From positions 14,382,100 through 14,446,099 of the forward strand of contig CANTUZ010000025.1 in NCBI GenBank assembly GCA_947846985.1: a stretch of 64,000 bases of DNA. The letters are read 5' to 3'. Source of the DNA: Fratercula arctica. Taxonomy: Eukaryota > Chordata > Aves > Charadriiformes > Alcidae. Below the pieces are notes generated by a model. It had not been told where the DNA came from and did not search any database. It saw nothing but the letters and a program-made list of their open reading frames with translations. Both the position numbers and the translations under genes were made by a program. Below, in pieces: positions 43,301-53,881 of the stretch (within the stretch, counting starts at the first letter, position 1; the number at the start of each line of letters is the position of its first letter).

Positions 43301-45189
43301 TAAGGTTCTTCTTTGATGACATAGACTAAATATTTGCAGCTGTTTCCAAGAAGTCTAGATGAGTCTGACCACTGGATAAAGTATGTGAGCTAATTGTGCA
43401 TTTAGTGATAACAAGAGTTTTACAGATAAGTCAATAAACACTGTCCATTATATTTCCTAAATGGAATGCAAGGTGGCTATGGGTGCTAAGAAAAAAGGCA
43501 AAATAGGAATTTTTTTCAAATTAGTTATTAGCACTTACCTCCATCTTCTGCCACCTTTGCAGCCAGGTTACAAAATAACATTGCCCTGGGCAGCCTTTGT
43601 ACATCTGAACATTGGTACATGTAATAGCTGCACCACTGGCCTCTAGTGAAGGTCCTTACAATGAGAGTAACAGCACTGAAGAGAACTGGATTTGTTGTAT
43701 ATTTGCAGACAAGCCATTGATAGGAAATACCTCTGAACATAAATCTTGATGAATTTTCTATTTCTAACTACTTAAATAAAATGGAAAGAAGAGAGGCAAG
43801 AGAAGGAAGGCAGGAAGGAAGGAAGGCAGGAAGGAAGGAAGGGAGGGAGGGAGAAAGAAAGAAAAAGAAGGAAATGAAAGAAAGAAAGACAAATTTATCC
43901 TGGGAGATGCTAAAGCAAAGCTGAATTTCTGTGCTTTAGTGCATCATTTCTCGTAATTTCACCCAAAATGATATCCTGAAAAAATTATTCTTATTAATGT
44001 TCTCTTCATTTCTGCAGGGGGCATAAAAATAACTGATGAGTGTGAGAATATAAACCATATGGTTAGTGAGGCAGAGGTGATAATTAGACCATGCTGTACT
44101 ATGCAGTAAACAAAGCTATTATGCATGATAGAATTCTTTATAGAGTATTTAAAAGGGGGATGGAAATAATATACTTCCCCCTAACTGGCTTAAAAGCTCT
44201 GTCTGTAACTACCATGAAAAATAATAAAAAGAAAAAAGAAGGACATTTGGAGTTAATCACTCAAAGGGTTGGTTTCTAGTTAAAAACAACTGCAAATATT
44301 ATCAATACTTATTTGATTCCATACTAATTTATGTATAGCATATTATTTGTTTCTCATTTAGTGATATGTTTGGAGAGGATAAATCATGTCACAACTGCAA
44401 ACACAAGGTTCTAGAAGAAAATTACTATAGATTTATTTTCCTAGTAGAATTATCTGTTTGTCACTATGTATGTTCTGTTTCCAATGTCAAAGACTCATAC
44501 TTTCTAAAGGCAAGTATAGTTCATGGGGTACAAGGGGTAAATCCAACCTAGAATTTCATCTTGCAAGGTTTTTAGGGCCACAAAATTCTTCTCCCCTGAT
44601 TGTGAAGACTAAATGGATATTTGATATTGAGGTTACCACTGTCAAAATTATCTCAAGGATAACCACATTACAATACCTTCACATACTTGTGATACCTTTA
44701 GTAGTATGCAACTGTAAAAATACCTCGTATGAAATTCAAGAGCCCATTCTGGGGCTAAAAGGATATGGCATCAAAATGTGCTCAAGACAAGTACCCCTGG
44801 GGCTCTACATCATCTTGAAATACACCTTTAGATTGAATCTTGATCAAAACAAAAAAAAACCACAACCAAACAAACCAACAAAAAACAAGCAAAAGAAGTC
44901 AATATGTCATTAATTACATGTACATCTTTTACCTGTTTGAGGTCTGTCCCAACTTTTTTTTTCTTCTTTTTAAAAGAAACATTCTAAAAGTAAAAGCATG
45001 AGTCAAGATGAGTCAGCGTGAGCTTAAGAGCCAAGATAATGTTACTGTTACTATAATAGAGATGAATGCTTTTTGGACCAAACCCAGAGAATGAATGTGT
45101 ACACACTACTGTGCTACACCAGCTCTGCAGCAGAAAGCTTTGACCTAAAGGGGCTTACAGGAAGGATGGGGAGGGACTGTTTATCAGGG
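40346..45189. other. Unique AT-rich DNA, no gene recognised
   Basis: No coding or RNA gene seen. Simple sequence includes a CA-rich stretch at 40771-40797 and A-rich DNA at 44849-44893. A possibly conserved block lies at 41880-42060. Confidence 0.6.
43785..43891. repeat. GGAA/GAAA microsatellite
   Basis: About 105 bases of GGAA, GGCA and GAAA tetranucleotides, all purine on the plus strand apart from a few C bases. Confidence 0.92.
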
Positions 45190-45468
45190 AGTGTAATGAT
45201 AGGACAAGGGGTAACAGCTTCAAACTGAAAGAGGGTAGATTTAGATTGGATATTAGGAAGAAATTCTTCACTGTGAGGGTGGTGAGGCAGTGGAACAGGT
45301 TGCCCAGGGAGACTGTAGATGCCCCATCCCTGGAAGTGTTCAAGACCAGTCTGGATGAAGCTTTGAGCAACCTGGTCTAGTGGGAGGTGTCCCTGCCCAT
45401 GGCAGGGGTGTTGGAACTAGATGATCTTTAAGGTCCCTTCCAACCCAAACCATTCTATGATTCTATGA
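45190..45468 (+). mobile_element. CR1 3' end fragment
   Basis: ORF2 C-terminal coding remnant, 3' UTR and ATTCTATGATTCTATGA tail; same subfamily as 38993-39270. Confidence 0.92.
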
Positions 45469-45825
45469 CCTCCTCAGTCGCTATTTGAGAAAGGAGACAT
45501 TGGCGCTTCCTCAATACCTGTACACACTGAATTTGAGATTCCGGTAACATGTGTGTTATCTTGTTGCTTCCTGCATAGACAGTGAATGCATGGATTCTGC
45601 ATCCTATATACTGCTGAAAATTCCTTTATATGTTACTAAGTGCAGTGCAGATGAGAAGAATAGATTTAAAGGGCTTGAGAGCAGACAGGCATATCATGGA
45701 AGAGGAACATGTAATATAATAGCCTGCATGAGGGAAAGAAGGTGGATTGATTGAATCCTGAATGAAATTCCAAATCTAAATGATGAATATGCTCTTGCTA
45801 AGATGTAATCATTAGTTGGAAAAAA

Positions 45826-45830
45826 GACAT
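45826..45830 (+). repeat. Probable target-site duplication of P3, left copy (GACAT)
   Basis: GACAT before the LTR and GAGAT after the second LTR (50020-50024): four of five bases match. Confidence 0.7.
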
Positions 45831-46176
45831 TGTCCTGGTTCCAGCGGGGACAGGGTTAAGTATTCCATGCCATGTGAGCCATGCCCACCCTGAGATTAAG
45901 AGGGGGGAGGGGGCAGGAAGTCGCGTCTGGGAGCGGGCTGGGGCGTCCTGGGTCCGGTTGGTGAGCGGCGGGGAGCGGCGGTTCCGTAATCATGTTTGTA
46001 TATTCCTCTCTCCGTGTTATTGTTGCTGTTTTTTTCTTGTTCCCTCTGCTGTTCTGTTAAACTGCCTTTGTCTCAACCCAAGAGTTTTGCCTTTTTCTTC
46101 TGATTCTTCCCATATTGGGAAGACACGAGCGAGTGGCATGTGGTTCTTTGTTGCTGTCTGAGGCCAAACCATGACA
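45831..46176 (+). mobile_element. P3 5' LTR (346 bp)
   Basis: TGTCCTGGTTCCAGCGG to CCATGACA; a slightly different subtype, with GGTTGGTGAGCGGCGG where P1 and P4 have GGACCGGCGG. Confidence 0.95.
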
Positions 46177-46184
46177 GTCCGTTT

Positions 46185-46202
46185 TGACGCCCAACGTGGG
46201 GC
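46185..46202 (+). promoter_or_regulatory. P3 primer binding site
   Basis: TGACGCCCAACGTGGGGC, one G-to-A change from the tRNA-Lys1,2 site. Confidence 0.88.
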
Positions 46203-46298
46203 TCGAAGGGTTGAGATAATGACAGAATCCAATTAGAGCTTGAAAAAACAAATTTGTTGTATGCGTTTATTTTATTAGGTAAATAGTCGCTGGTCACC

Positions 46299-48197
46299 AT
46301 GTTGCTTGGTTTGTTCTCATGGCTGTGTTATGTAAATTCCTATGTGTTTTATGCACTCCCTGTGATGATATTTGTCACTTCTGGGAGGGGGATGAGGATT
46401 ATCATTCTACTGTCCTGTGTGATATTGGCTTATAATATGATAACATCACTTGTTAGACGGTTATTTTGGGGCGTTTATGTGGTATTGCTGTCCTGTCCGT
46501 ACACTGGGCACCACCTCTCAGAATTCATTAATAATTACACCCAGTCTATGGGGGAAACAGGGGGGGACACTTTCCCCAGCTCTTCTGCCTCCCTCTTCTC
46601 CTTCGGGTCAGGTATGACAGCTTTTGAGAATTTTGAATATCCTTGGGATGCTCAAACCAGCATGTTCCTAGTGTTATGTCTCCTGAATGTGTTCCAGGTC
46701 TTGTTTAGGGTTAAACGACTATTTAAGACTACCACCCAGAGCTCTGCTCCGAGGCTGGACAGTCAGGGGTGGCATGGCATGTGGGAGAACATGGGCAGGT
46801 ACTTAGAGAACTTCTCACCTCCAATGGTCTGGGACTTCACCCCTGAACAATTACAGGACCCTGATAGAGTAGTAGAACATCTGAAGGGAAAATGCTGTGG
46901 CTATTCTAGAGAGGCACAACTCACCGCACTGTTCTGGGCCCTGGCTAGTGTCTACCAGGCTCTGCTCAGTGTTATGCAGCACTCTCAGGAGAGAGAGACA
47001 GAGACCAGACCGGCAGGCACTGCGGCTGCCGCAGCCCCTGCGATGGGCACTGTAGCTACTCCAACCCCGGTGGCAGCCACTGATGCTGAACCAGGGAACC
47101 AACCCGTGCCAGTATCCGTTGCCCCCATACAAAAGAAGAAGTACACAAAGAAATCAGTTCACTTAGTAAGAGATGACGATGAACCAGGACCATCACAAGG
47201 ACAGGAGGAAGAGGCAGAACCAGAGATAATTACCCGATCCCTATCCCTGAGTGAGCTGCGGGATATGTGAAAACATTTTAGCCGACTTTCAGGCGAGCAC
47301 ACTGTCACCTGGCTGCTTCGGTGTTGGGATAACGGGGCCAGTAGCCTGGAACTAGAGGGTAGGGAAGCCAGGCAGTTGGGATCCCTGTCTAGGGAAGGCG
47401 GCATTGACAAGGCAATTGGAAAAAAGACCCAAGCCCTCAGCCTCTGGAAGCGACTCCTGTCAGGCGTGAGGGAGAGGTACCCCTTCAGTGAAGATGTTGT
47501 ATGTCACCCAAGCAAGTGGACCACCATGGAAAGAGGTATCCAGTACCTGAGAGAATTAGCCGTGCGGGAGATGATTTATTATGACTTGGACAATACAGAC
47601 TTACCCACGGACCCTGATGAGGTGCAATGCACAAGGCCCATGTGGCGGAAGTTTGTACGGAGTGCACCATCGTCATATGCCAACTCACTGGCAGTAATGG
47701 AATGGAAAGGGGAAGAAGGACCAACGGTGGATGAGGTGGCTGGCCGGCTCCGGCGATATGAAGAAAGCCTCTCTTCCCCCCTTGTCTCAGCTGTGGAGAA
47801 ACTGTCCCGGAAGGTCCAGTAACTTGAAGAGAATATGTCCTACTCCCCACCTGTACGGGCCAGCATCTCAGCTATTAGGAGCAGGCATTTCCCCACTCAA
47901 GAGAGAGAGTACAGAGGGTACACACCACGAGGCACCCTGTGGTTCTACCTACGAGACCATGGAGAGGACATGAGGAAGTGGGATGGACAACCTACTTGGA
48001 TCCTGCGGACACGGGTACAGGAGTTGCAAGGAAGGACAACCACAAAAGGGGATCCCTCCAGGAAAAGTGCGGCCCCAGTTTCCAGTGGGCAGTTCCCCAG
48101 AGAGAGCAGAAGGCCTGATCTTGCTTCTGATCCTCTTGAAGGAACCTCCAAGTCATTTCTGCAAGAAGTGAGTACCGGATACCATGACCAGTATTAG
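46299..48197 (+). pseudogene. gag: P3 gag with two stops
   Basis: The frame runs from the ATG at 46299 to the TAG at 48195-48197 without frameshift, but a CGA-to-TGA change at 47268-47270 and a CAG-to-TAG/TAA type change at 47820-47822 interrupt it. The membrane-spanning N-terminus matches P1 and P4. Only one unit of the 10-residue repeat is present (47040-47069). The capsid-like part is collinear with P1. CpG decay explains the first stop. Confidence 0.88.
47040..47069 (+). repeat. Single 30-bp unit of the gag repeat in P3
   Basis: Encodes AMGTVATPTP, the non-expanded form of the repeat in P1 and P4. Confidence 0.85.
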
Positions 48198-49506
48198 AGG
48201 GACCCTGCCTCCAGCCAGGTGGAGGAAAAAGGGACAACCCGGTTTATTGGACAGTGTGGATTCGATGGCCTGGCACATCAGACCCACAGGAGTATAAGGC
48301 TCTAGTGGCCACAGGAGCACAGTGCACCCTAATACCATCAAGCTATAGAGGGGCAGAACCCATTTGTATTTCTGGGGTCACAGAGGGATCCCAAGAGTTG
48401 ACTGTACTGGAGGCTGAAGTGAGCCTAACTGGGAATGAGTGGCCAAAGCATCCCATTGTGACTGGCCCAGATGCTCCATGCATCCTTGGTATAGATAACC
48501 TCAGGAGAGGGTATTTTAAGGACCCAAAGGGGTATCGGTGGGCCTTTGGCATAGCTGCCTTGGAGATGGAGGAAGTTAAACAGCTGTCTACCTTGCCTGG
48601 TCTCTCGGAGGACTCTTCTGTTGTGGGGTTGTTGAGGGTCGAAGAACAGCAGGTGCCGATTGCTACCACAACGGTGCATCGGCGGCAATATCGCACTAAC
48701 CGAGACTCTCTGATTCCCATCCATAAGCTGATTCGTCAGCTAGAGGTTCAAGGAGTGATCGGCAAGACTTGCTCACCCTTTAACAGTCCCATATGGCTGG
48801 TGCAAAAATCTAATGGAGAGTGGAGGCTAACTGTAGACTATCGTGGCCTGAATGGAGTCACACCATCGCTGAGCGCTGCCGTGCCGGACATGCTAGAACT
48901 CCAGTACGAACTGGAGTCCAAGGCAGCCAAGTGATATGCCATGACTGATATAGCGAATGCATTCTTCTCAATCCCTTTGGCAGCAGAGTGCAGGCCACAG
49001 TTTGCTTTCACTTGGAGGGGCATCCAGTACACCTGGAATCGACTGCCCCAGGGGTGGAAACACAGCCCCACCATTTGCCATGGACTGATCCAGACTGCAC
49101 TGGAACAGGGTGAAGCTCCAGAACATCTGCAAAACATTGACGACATCATTGTATGTGGAAACACAGCCGAAGAAGCTTTTGAGAAAGGGAATAAAATAGT
49201 CCGAATCCTTCTGAAAGCTGGTTTTGCCATAAAACGAAGTAAGGTCAAGGGACCTGCACAGGAGATCCAGTTCTTAGGAGTAAAATGGCAAGATGGACGC
49301 CGCCAGATCCCAATGGATGCGATCAACAAAGTAGCAGCTATGTCTCCACCAACTAGCAAAAAGGAAACACAAGCTTTCTTAGGCATTGTGGGTTTTTGGA
49401 GGATGCATATCCCAGATTACAGTCTGATTGTAAGCCCTCTGTATCAAGTAACCCGGAAGAAGAATGACTTTAAATGGGGTCCTGAGCAACGACAAGCTGT
49501 TGAATG
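48198..49506 (+). pseudogene. pol: P3 pol remnant, protease and RT only
   Basis: A frameshift lies just after the gag-pol junction. The protease active site reads VATGAQ, so the catalytic Asp (codon 48308-48310) is Ala. RT has a TGG-to-TGA stop near 48932 just before TDIANAFF, and the catalytic box reads NIDD in place of YIDD. The frame ends at 49507 where the deletion begins. It could make no functional enzyme, so if P3 was ever mobile in this form it depended on a relative. Confidence 0.9.
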
Positions 49507-49630
49507 AACTCACCAGACACTTTGGAAGGATGGCCCATAAACTCAGGGCATTATATCTTCATGAATATTTATGTGCATATATATATATATATGACAGAGG
49601 AAAGTGGTGGCAATTCCTTGGAACCTGTAA
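49507..49630 (+). other. Unrelated filler replacing integrase in P3
   Basis: About 124 bases with a short (AT)n at 49577-49592. No match to P1 or P4 was found by eye. It may come from the 3' region of another retroelement or be host DNA. Confidence 0.65.
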
Positions 49631-49673
49631 GATCTGGGCATGGCAAAAATGGTATGGAATAAGGGGTGGATAA

Positions 49674-50019
49674 TGTCCTGGTTCCAGCGGGGACAGGGTT
49701 AAGTATTCCATGCCATGTGAGCCACGCCCACCCTGAGATTAAAAGGAGGGAGGGGGCAGGCAGTCGCTGCTTGGAGCGGGCTGGGGCATCCCGGGTCTGG
49801 TTGGTGAGCGGCGGGGAGCGGCGGTTCCGTAATCGTGTTTGTATATTCCTCTCTCCGTGTTATTGTTGCTGTTTTTTTCTTGTTCCCTCTGCTGTTCTGT
49901 TAAACTGCCTTTGTCTCAACCCAAGATGTTTGCCTTTTTCTTTTGATTCGTCCCGTATTGGGAAGTCCCGAGCGAGTGGCATGTGGTTCTTTGTTGCCGT
50001 CTGAGGCCAAACCACGACA
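49674..50019 (+). mobile_element. P3 3' LTR (346 bp)
   Basis: Same subtype as its 5' LTR and equal in length, with several substitutions between them. Confidence 0.95.
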
Positions 50020-50244
50020 GAGATGTAATCAGAAAAGGTTGAAAAATAAGTATATGTCAATTTTTGAGGGGATAAAAAATCTCATCAGAAGGAGGTGGCA
50101 AATTATAAGTAACTTGACAAAAGAGAGTTAAAAATAGAAACTGAGGGTTTAATTAGAACTACACAGGAACAGGTGATTCACATGAGATATTTTGAATGTC
50201 AGATAGACAGTACATCCAAGATGTAGAATTTGTGCCCAGAGCTG

Positions 50245-50842
50245 TGTAAGGGATAATAGAGGATGGTCCGAGTGAGACATGACAGAAAATTACTAGTTGA
50301 ACCAAACCCAGTATACGTGCCCAGAAAAAGGACCTCACTACTGTTGCTGCAAAAACTATGTGCGTATCCATGAGAACCTGACCTTCGAAGAAGAAGATAA
50401 CAAGAAGGGAGTACAACAATGTAGTCACGTATCAGACAGCCGCTGTTAGCAAAGCTGGATCATGGGCCTGGTGGGGCTTGCTGCATGTGATGGCCATGCG
50501 TGCAGCGACTCTAGCCTGTACTTTTCCACTCAATCCGGTGCAGAATATAAGGGGGCTGTCTCGAGCGGAGAGAGAGAGAGACATGAGCGCACTTTGATGA
50601 TACAGGGGATGCCCTGAACGGCGCTGTGCCTGCCTTCCCTCTGCCGTACCGATGTGACTCCTCGTTATCCTGCTGCTCAGCGGTGCTACTACCATCTATG
50701 GGGAGGTAAGACTCTCTGAAGTAACTTTTGGGACATTTGGGAACTGCTTAGCAAGGCTTCACAATAAAGCAGATTTAACTTTTTTTTCCTTTGTGTGAGC
50801 TCTGGTTTGTACGTTGGAATCTTTAAAAAAGAAACCGTTACA
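50245..50842 (+). mobile_element. Solo LTR of a class II family
   Basis: Shares its first about 380 bases with the partial LTR at 6242-5850. TATAA lies at 50546-50550 and AATAAA at 50763-50768, so U3, R and U5 are all present. The start TGTAAGGG is well supported by the other copy; the end (near TTACA at 50842) is approximate, and no clear target duplication was found. Confidence 0.75.
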
Positions 50843-53431
50843 AGATCCCAGCAAAAATTGTTCATATATATAAGTAGGTATTTCTGTAAATCTGGCTAGA
50901 GATGTGTGTACTGCAGAGAATGTCAATTAGTGGGACCAAAAGTAGTATTACCACTGTAGACAAAATTGTACTGCATAAGTACATAACAATATTACAGAAT
51001 ATTCTTTTCAGCCACTGTGTTAGGAAATATGCATAGCCACGGTGGCTACAAAAAAAGAGACTGATTACAGCCTCATGTACTTTTGTATTCAATTTAATGC
51101 AAGAAACCATGATTACTTCTTAAAAGAGATGGACAGAATCTGGGTCAGGAAAAGTACAAGCTTGCTGTCAGAAACTTGTAGTGTGTTGGGATGGGAATAT
51201 TTCAAGGAAAATTTGACGCTAGTATTGGATTTTGGGTCCTCAGAAAATGCTAATGAGTCAATGAGGATAAATAAAATATCAGGAAAGACAACTTAAACTT
51301 ACTTATGTCTTGTAAAGAAAGCCCTATACAAGGAGTGTTTCTCTCCCATCACTTCCAGAAAGCTTTGATTTTGGAGAAAACATTCAAAAAAATAAGCTAA
51401 AAGATATGTTTCTATCTTTGTAGTACATAATTAAACTAAGATCCTTAAATTTTTTACTACAAGTACATTACATCTGGTGTCTTTATTAGCATTCAACTAG
51501 CTGTCATAAACCAGTGAAGAAATATTTTGAACAGTATTCTCAGAAGGATCTTTCATTCTTAATTTCTTCACTTTTTCCATGAAGTTCTTGTTTGTTATTT
51601 CCTTTAGCCTTTCTCCTGCTTTTTCTCTCGCAGGATTTCTCTTTGCTCTTCCATTGTGACTGTGAACTAAATAACCTTGCAAAAGCAGATCCACAACAGC
51701 TGTAAGATGAAGGGAGCTCCCCTAAAGTTAACACACATTTTTCTGACCAAAAGTGGCCACTTGAAATAAAGAAATGGATGAAATGTGTATTTCTGCAAGG
51801 CAAAGGCACTTTCCCTATAGCTACAGGTGACTTCCACCCTCCACTCAGGATTTAGATCCCCAATCCTCTCCTAAAAGTATGGGCTTTAAATACAGGACCA
51901 AAAAGACCTGGTTTCAGTCATGACTTAATGATCTTAACCATTTTGTCTAAAGGCCATTTCGTATGAAATACTGGTAGTTACTGTATAAATGAACTTCATG
52001 TCTTTAAAAGAACATTCCCATAAAATACTCAGCTCACAAACTCCTAGTAGAGTCTCAGGGTATTCTTGAAACATAACCATAAGGCTGACCTCCAAGTAGT
52101 ATGTGGTAGGAAGCATTGCTTTCTTTTACAACACAGCAACGGGAGGAGAAGAGTGGTTCTACCTCTTTGGCTTGGGGGCTTGAATTCACATGTCCTCTTT
52201 CCTGGGAGATAATTCAAACTATTGTGTCATTGGGTATTCTTGGGTACATATTCTTTGAGTGTCTGTCTTGAAGTTATTCCACTTTGCAAGATAAAATGAA
52301 ATATTCATCAAGACAGAAAGAATGAATAAGCAAGATTCCTTTGTCTATTGGTTTGGGTAGTCATGTGGGAGAAGAACACATGGGTTCTGGTCCCTGCTCC
52401 AATAAATACTTAATACATATCAGTGTATAACTCTGGGAGCAAGTCCTTCACACAAGACAGGTAGAGACATGCCTGTTTTGTGAATCTTGGGAGGATTTAG
52501 GCATAAAATAGATATCTCACTCTGTCAAGACTGGAGTTCTTGGCATGCTCAGAGCAGAACTTTAGATACCAAAAAGGAACCTCTGTGTCAGAAATCCTCA
52601 TGAGTTTGCAGTGCAGCAGCTTTGAAAATCTGAGCTTTAAAAATGAGAATCTGAGATCTTAGTAGACATAATCTTGTGTTGTTTTCATTTTCTCTTATTT
52701 TTATTAACTTTATTTTCTCAGAAGACACACAAAGTTTGTGTTGAATTGAGGAGTTCAACTGCCAGCTATTGAGCAAAAGCCTGGTAGAATACACAGCTGC
52801 CTTCCAATTTCTTAAGTGTCCAAAGTGTGTAACTGGAAGGAAGAACAATAACATTACTGTATTATGACAAGCAATTTTCCCTGTTCCAGTGTCTAGGAAG
52901 AAATCTCCATTACAGTCTGAGATGGAACCTGCTCATGCAGATGAATGTCCAGGGTTTTGCAACTGTAGCTACACCACGTGCATGTGAGAGGATGGACAAC
53001 TGTCTCTCTGTTTGCGGGAGATATTTAATGGTTTTGCTACCAAATATCACAGAAGGTCAGGAGGGAGATGGATGGTGATAAACTAACAAGCAAAATTGTT
53101 CTAACAAAACATCTGTGAGCAACTGCTTGATCAAAATGACAGACATCAATCAGAATAATAACTTCAAATATGAAATTTTCAATTAGCAAGGGAACATAAA
53201 TAAATGTGCCTGGAAAATGAGCATAAGGGATTTGGGAAGGAGACAGCACATACATAACAAAAGAAAGAGAGAGAGGCAGCAGGAAGAAAAACAGACTGAT
53301 ATACACAAAGAAATGTGCACAGAAGCAGACTTACAAACAGGTCTGCTGGGAGATGCACAGATAAACAGAAGTATTACAAATATTGTCTCTAGCTTGCACA
53401 CAGAAAATTCTTGCTAGAGTTTTGCAAAGAT
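50843..53431. other. Unique AT-rich DNA, no gene recognised
   Basis: No coding gene, RNA gene or clear repeat seen. Confidence 0.6.
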
Positions 53432-53436
53432 CTTAC
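53432..53436 (+). repeat. Target-site duplication CTTAC of P4, left copy
   Basis: CTTAC before the LTR and again at 59892-59896. Confidence 0.95.
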
Positions 53437-53782
53437 TGTCCTGGTTCCGGCAGGGACAGGGTTAAGTATTCCATGCCATGTGAGCCACGCCCACCCTGAG
53501 ATTAAAAGGAGGGAGGGGGCGAGCAGTCGGGTTCGGAGCGGGCTGGCGCGTCCCGGGGCCGGACCGGCGGGGAGCGGCGGGGAGCGGCGGTTCCGTATTC
53601 GCGTCTGTATATTTCTCTGTCGGTGTTATTGTTGTTGTTTTCTTGTTCCCTTTGTTGTTCTGTTAAACTGCCTTTGTCTCAACCCAAGAGTTTTGCCTTT
53701 TTCTTTTGATCCTTCCCATACCGGGAAGCGCTGGGCGAGCGACACGTGGTTCTTTGTTGCCATCTGAGGCCAAACCACGACA
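53437..53782 (+). mobile_element. P4 5' LTR (346 bp)
   Basis: TGTCCTGGTTCC to ACCACGACA, with two GGGAGCGGCG units. Confidence 0.96.
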
Positions 53783-53790
53783 GTCCTTTT

Positions 53791-53808
53791 TGGCGCCCAA
53801 CGTGGGGC
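53791..53808 (+). promoter_or_regulatory. P4 primer binding site, tRNA-Lys1,2
   Basis: TGGCGCCCAACGTGGGGC, eight bases after the LTR; perfect to the usual Lys1,2 site. Confidence 0.93.
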
Positions 53809-53881
53809 TCGAAGGGTTGAGACAACGACAGAATCTAACTAGAGCTTGAAAAAACGAATTTGTTAATAGTCACCAGTCACT

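Larger units (their letters stand above)
45831..50019 (+). mobile_element. P3: ERV-L-like provirus with internal deletion
   Basis: Both LTRs are 346 bp. Gag, protease and the RT region are present, broken by stops. From about 49500 the rest of RT/RNase H and the whole integrase are replaced by about 130 bases without similarity to P1 or P4, then the last 45 bases before the LTR are normal again. Confidence 0.92.

Noticed and set aside
43785..43891. Purine-rich repeat as a CRISPR-like array
   Set aside because: It is an ordinary GGAA microsatellite without spacers.
33805..45189. Short frames in the unique DNA as host exons
   Set aside because: None has a recognisable domain, good splice context or partner exon; lengths are as expected by chance in AT-rich DNA.
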